A stretch of 41,621 bases of DNA from Acidobacteriota bacterium. Lineage in GTDB: Bacteria > Acidobacteriota > Terriglobia > UBA7540. Location of the stretch: the NCBI GenBank assembly GCA_003224695.1, contig QHZO01000003.1, forward strand, positions 7,759 to 49,379, written 5' to 3'. Within the stretch, counting starts at the first letter, position 1. Each line of letters opens with the position of its first letter. Both the position numbers and the translations under genes were made by a program. A model generated the notes under the pieces. That model did not search any database. It was given only the letters and a program-made list of their open reading frames with translations, and was not told the DNA's origin. Shown here piece after piece: positions 32,051 to 40,092 of this stretch.

Positions 32051-32302
32051 GCAAAACTCTTCTCACATCCGAATGGTACGGGGATATCAATAGGAAACGA
32101 ATTCGGGATATTTTGCGGTTTGGCTTTGAACGGAACGAAGCCCAATTCTCGCATCGCCTGTTCCAAGGTCCCCCGTTCCAGGCAGCTACGGATGAACAGT
32201 TCGGAAGCTTCAACCAGATTGGGGGCAGTGCGCAACGTACCAGTCGCCTTCGCGCTTGAATACTCCGAACAGCTTGAAGTGCGCTTGAACCACGACTTTC
32301 AT
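32038..32302 (-). pseudogene. hicB: HicB-type antitoxin, frame disrupted
   Basis: An ATG at 32302 (GAGG upstream) opens KVVVQAHFKLFGVFKREGDWYVAHCP, a HicB beginning, but the frame meets a TGA after 29 codons. The remainder of a HicB-like protein, NLVEASELFIRSCLERGTLEQ and onward, continues in another frame from about 32222 to the stop at 32038. About 14-16 residues that normally connect these parts (including the G-D-T-x-E-E-A segment) are missing. The C-terminal part ends in a short tail, without a clear added DNA-binding domain. The toxin gene hicA follows directly. Confidence 0.75.
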
Positions 32303-32624
32303 CGCTTACGCCTCTCCTCGGTTGCTCTCACACCCATTAGGATGCGCCAACGGGGATTCTGACCTCATGCGATGTGTCAGCGACCGCCACGTTGGAAACG
32401 GATTAGGCACAAGTATATCGAAAAAGTCAGGCCGGTGGTGACTGGATAATCCGTGCGGGAAAAGTTTTGAGCAAGAAATCTGACGTACAAAGAGCTAGCG
32501 AGCGGAGTGACAGGTCGCATAGAGGCGCTATGATATTTTTGAGGTTAGCTCGGGGGCAGGTCAAACCCTCCAAGTGTTGCGCCAATTACTTCGTTTCGGC
32601 TCGTCGAACCCGCCTCGGGCAGGA
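32303..32624. other. Gene-free stretch between hicB and ferredoxin genes
   Basis: I see no coding frame with protein-like composition and no clear inverted repeat or terminator. The part next to 32302 should hold the hicBA promoter, but no confident boxes were found. Confidence 0.35.
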
Positions 32625-32885
32625 TTACTTCTTGTAGTAGGCGGCGTTCTGGTCCGTAAAAGCGTTCCACTTTTCCGGCAGGTCGTCGAGCGGGAAAATA
32701 GCGGAGACCGGGCAAACGGGCACGCAGGCGCCGCAGTCAATACACTCGACGGGGTCAATATAGAGCATTGGCACGTCGGCGAAACTCGTTTCGTCTTTGC
32801 GCGGATGAATGCAGTCCACGGGGCAAACGTCCACGCAAGCGGTGTCCTTGGTTCCGATGCAAGGTTCAGCGATAATGTATGCCAT
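32625..32885 (-). CDS. 7Fe ([3Fe-4S][4Fe-4S]) bacterial ferredoxin
   Basis: The 86-residue protein is a close match in layout to Thermus-type seven-iron ferredoxins: C9, C17, C21 and C25 in CIGTKDTACVDVCPVDC and C48, C51, C54 and C58 in CIDCGACVPVCP, with a Thr replacing one Cys of the first motif (CIGT), as expected for a 3Fe-4S site. The tail DDLPEKWNAF is also typical. It carries electrons in the cytoplasm. A GGGAGGG box lies just before the ATG. Its position beside a radical SAM gene makes it a plausible electron donor, but the two are 147 bases apart. Confidence 0.93.
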   Translation of the reverse strand: MAYIIAEPCIGTKDTACVDVCPVDCIHPRKDETSFADVPMLYIDPVECIDCGACVPVCPVSAIFPLDDLPEKWNAFTDQNAAYYKK

Positions 32886-33032
32886 AGAAATGCCCTCCCT
32901 CGACGCGGCGGGAGATAATCCGACTTCCCCCAACCAAAGTCAAGCCTAGCCGATAGCCCCAAAGGCCGCGACGACTTAAGTCGGGGTGAGCCGGAGTCCA
33001 AAAGGAGGTGGACGGCCGAGCCGAGGAGTGAA

Positions 33033-34664
33033 TCACTCCACTTGCACAGACATCTCGAGGCTTGGCGCTTTGACCGGGGCGGGAATGCTTTTTTCGACTT
33101 CCCGCACGACTTCCTGGGAATAGGGAATAAAGTGGTGCCCCGAGATCATCATCGTGAACCCGAGCCATAGTTTAGGAGGGTTGAACAAGTAACGCGAAAC
33201 CAGTTGGAAGAAGAATTTCCAATAAGCTCGCCGGTAGGAAGACCTCAAGCCCTGACGCCAGAACGATCGGAGAGTAATCCGGATGATGCTTGCCAAGGCC
33301 GGCTGTTGAGCGGGCCGCTGGCAATCCTTGGTTTGCCAGCTCTGGAGCGAGCGCCACGAGCGTTCATAGAATTTCGCCGGGTCGTAAATTGCAGCCAGCG
33401 TCTTTTGGTAACCTCGGACGAGGCTTTCGAGGGGGATCATCGTGCGAAAATTGGAGGTCGTGGAATCGCTGCTGTTCACGCTGTATTCAATCAGGCGCCC
33501 CTCTTTCTTCATGCGGTCGTGGAGCGGGGTCAGGGGCACCGCGTGCAGAAAGTTCAAAATGGCCCAGGGGATCGCGGCGTCCTCAATATAGCGAATTTGC
33601 TGGTCGAAGATGTCTTCAGGGTCGGAATCGAATCCCACGATGAATCCGCCGGTAACCCACAGCCCGCCTTTATGCAGGATCTCGATGCATTCCACCGGGT
33701 CGAGCCTCAGGTTCTGGTACTTTTTTGTCTCGGTCAGGGATTCTTTTACGGGACTCTCGATCCCCACGAACACGTAGAAAAAGTTCGCCTTGACCATGGC
33801 TTCGATCAAGGCCGGGCGCTGCGCGAGGTCCATGGAAGCTTCCGTGTAGAACGCCAGCGGAAAGCCGTGGGCCCTTTGCCACTTCTCGAGCTCCACGCTC
33901 AGCCCAAGCGCCAGCTTGTGGTTGCCGATGAAATTGTCATCCACAATGAAAACCTGCTTCTTCCATCCGAGATTCAACAGGGTGTCGAGTTCGGTGAGGA
34001 CCTGTTCGGGGCGCTTGGCGCGGGGTTTGCGTCCGTAAAGGATGATGATGTCGCAGAACTCGCATTGAAACGGGCAACCGCGCGAGAATTGAATGGACAT
34101 GGAGGCGTAATAATCCAGATTCAAGAGGTCGAATCGCGGGACGGGCGTCTGCGTCACGTCCGGTTTTTCTTCGATGGTGTAGAGCCGTTTTGCCGTCCCG
34201 TTTTCAAGGTCTCGCGCAATCTCGTCAAAGACTTCGTCCGGCTCCCCGGCGACGACGTGATCGGCAAGCTCCAGCAGAACTTCGGGCTCGCCGCTCGCGT
34301 AGGGGCCGCCCACGATGGTGCGCCGGCCCAGGCGGCGCGCGCGCGCCAGAATTTCTTCGAGCCCCTTCCGCTGCACGCGCATGCCGCTGACCATCACCAG
34401 GTCCGCCCACAAAATGTCGTCATCGCTCACCTCGTCCACTTGCTGGTCAATCAAGCGAATCGTCCAATCCTTGGGGCATAAGGCCGCGACCGTGACCAGG
34501 CCGAGCGGCGGCATGACGACCTTCTCATCGAGCATTTCCATCATGCCGGCGAAGCTCCAAAACGAGCCGGGGAAATCGGGCCAGACCATAAGGGCCTTGA
34601 TCCCTTTCCCGAGCGGAGGAAAAGCCGCCGTATGATCGTCGCACGAGGAAGACTTAATAGTCAT
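33033..34664 (-). CDS. B12-binding radical SAM protein (DUF4070-type)
   Basis: The 543-residue protein has an N-terminal cobalamin-binding domain (MPPLGLVTVAALCP, IVGGPYASGEPE), a radical SAM domain with C197/C201/C204 in RGCPFQCEFCD, and a C-terminal DUF4070 region around YQKTLAAIYDPAKFYERSW. Such enzymes usually methylate unactivated carbon atoms. The hopanoid C2 methylase HpnP has the same domain order, but the architecture is shared by many others, so I do not assign a substrate. ATG 34664 with AAGGG upstream was chosen over an ATG at 34697. It needs a reductant, possibly the neighbouring ferredoxin. Confidence 0.88.
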   Translation of the reverse strand: MTIKSSSCDDHTAAFPPLGKGIKALMVWPDFPGSFWSFAGMMEMLDEKVVMPPLGLVTVAALCPKDWTIRLIDQQVDEVSDDDILWADLVMVSGMRVQRKGLEEILARARRLGRRTIVGGPYASGEPEVLLELADHVVAGEPDEVFDEIARDLENGTAKRLYTIEEKPDVTQTPVPRFDLLNLDYYASMSIQFSRGCPFQCEFCDIIILYGRKPRAKRPEQVLTELDTLLNLGWKKQVFIVDDNFIGNHKLALGLSVELEKWQRAHGFPLAFYTEASMDLAQRPALIEAMVKANFFYVFVGIESPVKESLTETKKYQNLRLDPVECIEILHKGGLWVTGGFIVGFDSDPEDIFDQQIRYIEDAAIPWAILNFLHAVPLTPLHDRMKKEGRLIEYSVNSSDSTTSNFRTMIPLESLVRGYQKTLAAIYDPAKFYERSWRSLQSWQTKDCQRPAQQPALASIIRITLRSFWRQGLRSSYRRAYWKFFFQLVSRYLFNPPKLWLGFTMMISGHHFIPYSQEVVREVEKSIPAPVKAPSLEMSVQVE

Positions 34665-34836
34665 AGACAGCCCTTCGCGCCGGAGTTCCGATTGCATCCC
34701 GTAATCTGCCCTAAATCATAAGCGCTTGCAATAGTCGAGTCAACCAATTCGTATTGAACTCGCAAATTCGCCCTGGCGGCCTGGGCGGGCCGTTTTGCGG
34801 CCAATCCAGGCGCTGGTCGGTCCGGGCCGGGGGCGC

Positions 34837-36888
34837 CTACCGCGCCGGAGATGACCTCGGGAATGGTTGGGGGCAGAAAAGCTGGCGGCGTCCGGATTTC
34901 AGCCAGCGCGCTTCGATGCACAGGGGAGGTAAAGACCGAGAGGGCGTCCGGCCGAAATTGGCCGTCAATTCAATTTCGTCACCGAATCGTGTCCGCTGGA
35001 CCGTCCGGTCCAGCGTGAGCCAATCGAATCCCGTCAGCGGCTGGTCGCCGAGGGCGCGGTGGAGAGGTGAAAAGAAATCATAAAGAGTGCGAAAGGCATC
35101 TTCGTTTTGTCGAAGCTCGTTCAAGTCGAGGCTCCACATGGAAGGCAAGTTGTAGAGGAGCTCGAGAAGAATCCGAACCTGCGTGAGGCTGGGAAATTTC
35201 GTGATGGGCGTTTCCCAGCGGTCTAGGGAAACTACCGAACCGTGGAACGCCGCCTGGTAAAGCGGTAATCGGTAGGAAGGGTCATAGCGAGCCTTGCGGA
35301 AATCCTCGTCCGGCTTGACGGGTTTGAAAAATACCGCGGGCCTGGCCGGCGGCCACCAGCCACCGTAGTTCTGCCTGTCCCTCTCGAGGGGCCAGAGGAA
35401 TTCGTTTGAAACCGCTTCCGTCCCGTGGGCGAAGGCGATAACGGGCGCGCTCCATGCGGCTCCGGCTTCAGAACCCAGCACCAGTCCTCGGTTCTCGGCG
35501 ATCATTCGCATACGGGCAAGCCGGTTCCTGCGGTCAACCTCGGGCGTCATGGGGTGGGCTTTCGAGTAGTCGTCGAAGAGCTCGCCGAAGGCGTCGCTGT
35601 CGAGGAAGTAGCTGTTCACGCCCGAACTGGCGCGCTCCGCGGTCCGGTTCTCCAGGTTGCGCTCTCCCGGCTCGCGAAGAGCCAAAGCTTCCGAGCTCAA
35701 TTCGCATCCGCGGCCGGCGAAACCTTTTTGAATCTCGCCTCGCACAGTGACAATGCATCCCGCAGGATACAAGCCCGCACCCCAAATGGATTCGGAAGCG
35801 TCGGCGGACTTGGGGTCCTGCGCATTTTCGAAGGTGTCGTAGGGCGCAACCAGGTAACCGAGTCTCTTGGCCTCGGCGATGTAATCTCGGCCGACGAGCG
35901 AATCTTTTTGCCGGGCATCCTCGCCGTAGCCCAGCCACATCCTGTCCACATGGAGGCGTGCCAACTCTCTCAAAAAGCCGAGACTTTTTCCGTCGCCGAA
36001 AACGTAGGCGTGGGCGGCCCCGAGAAGCTTCGAGACCTCAGGGTTGTCGTGCGCTTTTTGGTCGAGCGTGACGTAGCGGCCCTTCTCGATGAGCCATTGG
36101 CGATACTCCAGACCCGGACTGACGGGCGAGTTGCCGCCGGGCCAAATTTCAATCTCATAAGGCGGGAAGCCGTCGCGTTCGCGGAAATCATGCGAGGCGC
36201 GGACGGTGAGGCGCCCGCCCGAGGCGGACAAACACACGGTCGTCTGAAGGTCGCTGACGGCGAGATAAGTCCATGTTCCACCTGCCCACCGATAGCTCCA
36301 AAAAGGCATGGAGAGCCCACCGTGAGTGTCGCGGCAGGGTTCGCGCCTGGCGATTTCTCTCCAGAACTTGTCGTCGAGGGGGATGTAAAGCCCTTCTCCG
36401 TCGGGGTAGATGAGGGCCGAAAGCGACGGGTCGCGGCCGGTTATGGGCCACGGGAGCTTGGTGTCCTTGTCGGCCTGAAAACGAATGTGCAGCCGGTGCT
36501 TCTCGGCTTTGAATTCCACAATCAGACCGAGGTCCGGAATCTTCCAGCGCGCGTGGTCAGGACCGGTTTCCAGGTCTTCGACTCCTGACCTCTGTGCGGC
36601 GCCCTGCGCAAGAACAGTGTCTTTTTCCGCTGTCTCGTTCGCAGGCGATTTCATCCTGCCGGTGACTGCCAGCGATTCCGGATAGATTCTGGCCTCCCAA
36701 TCGTCAAGCCGAAGGGTCAAGGCCCGCGGAGAAGTTGCAGCCGAGGCGAGGCCGCGATCTCCTGAAAGAAAAACCTGGGCACTCAGCAGCCCTAAAACCC
36801 AAAGCGAGGCTCCGCACTTCAGCCGTCTTCGGGCAAACTCGAAGCGGCGGGCACGGCGCTCCGGATTGGCCGCAGGGGAGCACATCAA
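34837..36888 (-). CDS. Secreted glycoside-hydrolase-like protein (GH101-like)
   Basis: The 683-residue protein begins with an Arg-rich N-terminus and a hydrophobic segment (about 26-45) ending in ASAATS, a signal peptide or anchor. The middle resembles GH101-like proteins: a beta-rich N-terminal domain, then a barrel with NSYFLDSDAFGELFDDYSKAHP and the following ENRGLVLGSEAGAAW, where D and E residues sit at positions expected for the nucleophile and acid/base, then IAFAHGTEAVSNEF. The C-terminal 30 residues are Arg/Pro-rich and may be disturbed. The substrate is unknown; the family includes endo-alpha-N-acetylgalactosaminidase. The assignment is from motif memory and needs a profile search. 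Confidence 0.6.
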   Translation of the reverse strand: MMCSPAANPERRARRFEFARRRLKCGASLWVLGLLSAQVFLSGDRGLASAATSPRALTLRLDDWEARIYPESLAVTGRMKSPANETAEKDTVLAQGAAQRSGVEDLETGPDHARWKIPDLGLIVEFKAEKHRLHIRFQADKDTKLPWPITGRDPSLSALIYPDGEGLYIPLDDKFWREIARREPCRDTHGGLSMPFWSYRWAGGTWTYLAVSDLQTTVCLSASGGRLTVRASHDFRERDGFPPYEIEIWPGGNSPVSPGLEYRQWLIEKGRYVTLDQKAHDNPEVSKLLGAAHAYVFGDGKSLGFLRELARLHVDRMWLGYGEDARQKDSLVGRDYIAEAKRLGYLVAPYDTFENAQDPKSADASESIWGAGLYPAGCIVTVRGEIQKGFAGRGCELSSEALALREPGERNLENRTAERASSGVNSYFLDSDAFGELFDDYSKAHPMTPEVDRRNRLARMRMIAENRGLVLGSEAGAAWSAPVIAFAHGTEAVSNEFLWPLERDRQNYGGWWPPARPAVFFKPVKPDEDFRKARYDPSYRLPLYQAAFHGSVVSLDRWETPITKFPSLTQVRILLELLYNLPSMWSLDLNELRQNEDAFRTLYDFFSPLHRALGDQPLTGFDWLTLDRTVQRTRFGDEIELTANFGRTPSRSLPPLCIEARWLKSGRRQLFCPQPFPRSSPAR

Positions 36889-36947
36889 AGCAACTTAATC
36901 TTCTTTCACAAATGGGGCAAGGCGCGAATCGAGGGCAACAAGGGCCT

Positions 36948-36975
36948 CGACACGTAGATACGCCACGTATATACT
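36948..36975 (+). promoter_or_regulatory. Promoter of the vapBC-like operon, probably leaderless
   Basis: TCGACA (36948-36953, 5/6 to the -35 consensus) and TATACT (36970-36975, 5/6 to the -10) are 16 bases apart. The ATG of the antitoxin begins 7 bases after the -10, where transcription would start, and no Shine-Dalgarno sequence is visible. ACGTA occurs twice (36952-36956 and 36965-36969), close to the palindrome GTATATAC, and may be the operator. Confidence 0.55.
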
Positions 36976-36981
36976 TTTGGC

Positions 36982-37212
36982 ATGGCGATTACCAAGGTCT
37001 TTCGCAGCGGGAATTCGCAGGCCGTGCGGATACCCCGGGCATTCCGTCTGAAAGCGGGCGAAGTCGAGATTCTCCGCCGGGGCGAAGAAATCGTCTTGCG
37101 CGAGCGGCCTCGGACTCTCTCGCGCGCCTTCGAGCTGCTTACGGGGCTTTCGCAAGATTTCTTCAGGGCAGGCCGTAGGCAGCCAAAGCTTGACCGGCGT
37201 TCCGGCCTCTGA
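36982..37212 (+). CDS. AbrB/SpoVT-type antitoxin of a VapBC pair
   Basis: The 76-residue protein has the swapped-hairpin DNA-binding domain KVFRSGNSQAVRIPRAFRL followed by VEILRRGEEIVLRER, and a C-terminal tail (AFELLTGLSQDFF) that binds the toxin. It belongs to the VapB branch with AbrB fold, unlike the ribbon-helix-helix VapB at 22430. Normally the toxin gene starts within a few bases of the antitoxin stop. Here 139 bases with an inverted repeat intervene. A leaderless start is suggested by the promoter position. Confidence 0.88.
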   Translation: MAITKVFRSGNSQAVRIPRAFRLKAGEVEILRRGEEIVLRERPRTLSRAFELLTGLSQDFFRAGRRQPKLDRRSGL

Positions 37213-37239
37213 CTTGATGATAAAAAAGGTTGTTACGCT

Positions 37240-37333
37240 GTCATTCTGAGCGAAGCGAAGAATCTCTGCATTTAAGAAGTAAGCGCTTCCCAGATTCTTC
37301 GTGGTCGCGCAAGGCGGGACTCCTCAGAATGAC
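37240..37333. repeat. Inverted repeat (MITE-like) between antitoxin and toxin
   Basis: GTCATTCTGAG (37240-37250) and CTCAGAATGAC (37323-37333) are perfect 11-base inverted ends. Inside, GAAGAATCT on the left faces AGATTCTTC on the right. The 94-base unit has the form of a small non-autonomous element and resembles widely scattered GTCATTCTGAG repeats of environmental genomes. It separates vapB from vapC. Confidence 0.85.
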
Positions 37334-37351
37334 ATTTTTCATCAGCCTCTG

Positions 37352-37753
37352 ATGCGCTATCTGCTCGATACCGACATCTGTATTTACATTGCCAAGCGGC
37401 AGCCCGCTCCGGTGTTCGAGCGTCTTCGCCGCTTGCGCCCGGGCGATGTGGGCATGTCCGCGGTCACTTACCTCGAGCTGAGCTGCGGCGCGTGGAAGAG
37501 CCAGCGCCGGGAAGAGAACCTTCGCCGCATCAAGGGGCTGGAACAACTGATTCCCGCCCTTCCGGTTGAGGCGCAGGTGGCCGTGGCTTACGGCCAGCTC
37601 CGAACCGAACTCGAACGAGCCGGCACACCGATCGGCGCCTATGACCTGATTATCGCGGCCCAGGCGCTGAGCCTCGGGCTGATTCTCGTTACCAACAATG
37701 TTCGCGAGTTTAAGCGCGTGCCCGACCTGCTGCTTGAAAACTGGGCCGTCTGA
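37352..37753 (+). CDS. VapC-type PIN-domain toxin
   Basis: The 133-residue PIN protein has D6 (YLLDTDICIY) with the second acidic residue E42 (TYLELSCG), and D98 (AYDLIIAAQALS) and TNNVREFKRV near the end, the standard four-acidic-residue Mg site of the group. It should cleave RNA and be blocked by the AbrB-type antitoxin upstream. The ATG at 37352 follows an inverted repeat that breaks the usual close coupling with the antitoxin. Confidence 0.9.
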   Translation: MRYLLDTDICIYIAKRQPAPVFERLRRLRPGDVGMSAVTYLELSCGAWKSQRREENLRRIKGLEQLIPALPVEAQVAVAYGQLRTELERAGTPIGAYDLIIAAQALSLGLILVTNNVREFKRVPDLLLENWAV

Positions 37754-37872
37754 TTCTCCGTGGCCCCCTTCCCGTCCTGGCTGCCTAATGCTTCAAGGCT
37801 CTGCGCGCAGCCCTTCCAACCAAATTCCCCTCCGTTCGTGGCATAATCGCCCGTCACGAGAGGATAAAACCC

Positions 37873-39187
37873 ATGCGCCTTTTCCTTCGCGCGTTCTTGT
37901 TGGCCATTCTGGCTCCTGCGACCGCCGGGCTTGCTCAAGGCCAATTGCCGGCGGAGACCTCCGCAAAGATTGATTCCGATGTCGCGAAGGCGCTTGCCGA
38001 CACCGGCACGCCCAGCGCCTCAATCGCCGTGGTGAAAGACAACCAGATTGTTTATGTCAAGGCTTACGGCAACGCTCGCCTGGAGCCGCCTTCCCCTGCG
38101 CGGCCCGAAATGCGCTACTCGATCGGCTCAGTGAGTAAACAGTTTTTGGCCCTTTCGATTCTCCTTCTCGCCGAGGAGGGCAAGCTCCGGCTCGACGATC
38201 CGGTCGGGCGCTACCTACCTTCGCTCACGCGCGCCAACGACATCACGATCCGCGAGCTGCTCTCGCACACGTCCGGCTACGAGGACTATTACCCGCTCGA
38301 CTACGTCGCGCCGTTCATGCTCGCGCCGGTGACGGCGGACGAGATTCTCGTTCGCTGGGCGAAGAAGCCGCTGGACTTCGAGCCCGGCACCCAGTGGCAG
38401 TACAGCAACACGAACTACGTGGTGGCGGGACGAATTCTCGAAAAAGTGACGGGCCGGCCGCTGTGGTCGTTTCTCGAGGACCGCATCTTTCGCCCACTCG
38501 GCATGGCCACCCCTATCAATCTCGATGCTCAGCCGCTCAGCGACTCCGACGCCGCCGGCACCACGCGCTTTGGACTCGGGCCGCTTCACCCGGCCACGCC
38601 GGAGGCGCCGGGCTGGCTTTTTGCGGCCGGTGAGCTCGCCATGACGCCGCGCGACCTGGCGATTTGGGACCAGGCGCTGCTTGAGGGAAAAATTTTGAAG
38701 CCCGCTTCTATGAAGGAATTCATCACCACCGCCCGGCGGCGCGGTCTCGGGCTTCGTCAGCCAGAATTCGGTTTGGCTCGAGCAGGGCGCCGCGGTGGTG
38801 GTCTTGACCAACCTCGACGGCTCGTCCGCGGCTCGGCTCATTACGGACCAAGTCGCGCCGCTAATTCTTGCCGAGAAGGAAGACCCTGAAGCGGCACAGC
38901 GGCTCGAGCAAGCGCGCCGGATCTTCGGCGATTTGCAAGAGGGGAAGATTGATCGCTCGATCCTAAGCTCCGATGCGGCCTCCTATTTCACGCCGCAGGT
39001 GCTCGCCGACGCCAAGTCGAGCCTCCAACCGCTCGGTGCGCCGGCAACCTTCGAGCAAATGGCGTTCGGCCAGCGCGGCGGCATGACCTATCGCTACTTC
39101 CGCATCGTGTTGGCCTCGGGGAAGACGTTAACGCTCTCGACGTTCTCCCTGCCAAACGGAAAACTCTCACAATACTTGATTCAGTAG
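37873..39187 (+). pseudogene. Secreted class C beta-lactamase-type serine hydrolase, frame disrupted near 38750
   Basis: The gene begins with a signal peptide (MRLFLRAFLLAILAPATAGLA). It then carries SVSK at 86-89, the catalytic S-x-x-K, and YSN at 177-179, the Y-x-N motif of the serine beta-lactamase/PBP4 family. The frame is good to FITTA near 38732. The normal sequence resumes as GGAVSGFVSQNSVWLEQGAAVVVLTNLDG in another frame from about 38740 and runs to TAG 39185-39187. About 20-30 residues are missing, including the residues before the GG of the third (H/K-x-G) motif. As drawn the protein would be inactive. The C-terminal extension after the barrel is intact. The substrate is unknown, not necessarily a beta-lactam. 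Confidence 0.75.
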
Positions 39188-39245
39188 GGCCGATGCTTGC
39201 GTCGGCCTCGTATACTCACTGGCCGACCCAAGGGTCGGCCCTACG
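39184..39245. repeat. GTAGGGCCGA-type palindromic repeat
   Basis: GTAGGGCCGATGCTTGCGTCGGCC (39184-39207) faces GGCCGACCCAAGGGTCGGCCCTAC (39221-39244), so the outer ends form an inverted repeat. The stop TAG of the serine hydrolase (39185-39187) lies inside the left end. It resembles the elements at 12224 and 17736 in beginning GTAGGG. Confidence 0.75.
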
Positions 39246-39251
39246 TCAACC

Positions 39252-39890
39252 ATGCCAAAGCCGTTTGTCGTGGGCATTGCCGGAGGGACGGGTTCGGGCA
39301 AGACGACGCTCGCGCGTGGGCTCGTCGAGAGCTACGCGCCAGACGGCGCGGTGCTCGTTGACCAGGATTCGTATTATCGCGACCGCAGCCACCTTACTCT
39401 TGAGGAGCGCGCCCGAGTCAACTACGACGAGCCCCGAGCCGTGGATTTCGCCCGACTCGCCCAAGATCTCAAGCGCCTGACGCGGGGCGAGGCCATCGCC
39501 AAGCCCCGCTACTCGTTTGTCGAGCACGCGCCGACGGGCCAATTCGACCGCGTCGAACCCGCGCCGCTCGTCATCGTCGAGGGACTGTTCGTGTACTGGG
39601 ACGAGTGCGTGCGCGGGCAAATGGGCCTGATGGTTTTTCTCGACGCGGCCGAAGACGTGCGCTTCGCGCGGCGACTCGGCCGCGACCTCCGCGAGCGCGG
39701 CCGCGCGGAAGCCTCGGTCCGCGAGCAGTTTGAAAACACCGTCCGACCGATGCACCGCCTCCACATCGAGCCCATGAAAGCCTTTGCCTCTCTCGTTCTG
39801 GATACGAGCATGACTCCTGCGGAGGCATCCCTCCAGGAAATCCTCGGCGCGCTCGGCAAAGCTTTCCCCGAGCTCAAGAGCTTCGGCTGA
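39252..39890 (+). CDS. udk: Uridine kinase
   Basis: The 212-residue P-loop kinase has GGTGSGKT at 11-18, LVDQDSYYRDRSHL, INYDEP-like VNYDEPRAVD, the substrate-binding KPRYSFVEHAPTG and IVEGLFVYWD, which form the uridine/cytidine-binding site and Walker B, and an RxxRD-type lid (FARRLGRDLRERGR). It phosphorylates uridine and cytidine in pyrimidine salvage. The length and motifs are standard for a bacterial uridine kinase. It stands alone between a palindromic repeat and a TldD-like gene. Confidence 0.93.
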   Translation: MPKPFVVGIAGGTGSGKTTLARGLVESYAPDGAVLVDQDSYYRDRSHLTLEERARVNYDEPRAVDFARLAQDLKRLTRGEAIAKPRYSFVEHAPTGQFDRVEPAPLVIVEGLFVYWDECVRGQMGLMVFLDAAEDVRFARRLGRDLRERGRAEASVREQFENTVRPMHRLHIEPMKAFASLVLDTSMTPAEASLQEILGALGKAFPELKSFG

Positions 39891-39975
39891 CCCGAAAGAG
39901 CCTTTGGTTTCGAAGGAGTCAGGTATATGCAATTGACAAATTAGTTCTGTTGAGCCGCCAACGCGCCGGGAGAAC

Positions 39976-40004
39976 TTGTGGCTTGAGGCGGCAACACGTA
40001 TATT
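39976..40004 (+). promoter_or_regulatory. Possible promoter of the TldD/PmbA-like gene
   Basis: TTGTGG (39976-39981) and TATATT (39999-40004) are 17 bases apart. The -10 matches 5 of 6 consensus bases but the -35 only 3 of 6. The gene starts about 90 bases downstream. Confidence 0.3.
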
Positions 40005-40092
40005 AGTGGCGGGCTGGGAACTTAAATCCGACAGTGGCCCTGCGAGCAAACGTGCGCGTCAAGGTTTCGACGAGAGGCCAACCACCAAGGGA

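Noticed and set aside
33033-34664. Hopanoid methylase HpnP
   Set aside because: The domain order fits, but many B12-binding radical SAM proteins share it and no hopanoid genes are nearby.
39933-39938. TTGACA as a -35 box upstream of the TldD-like gene
   Set aside because: No -10-like sequence lies 16-18 bases downstream.
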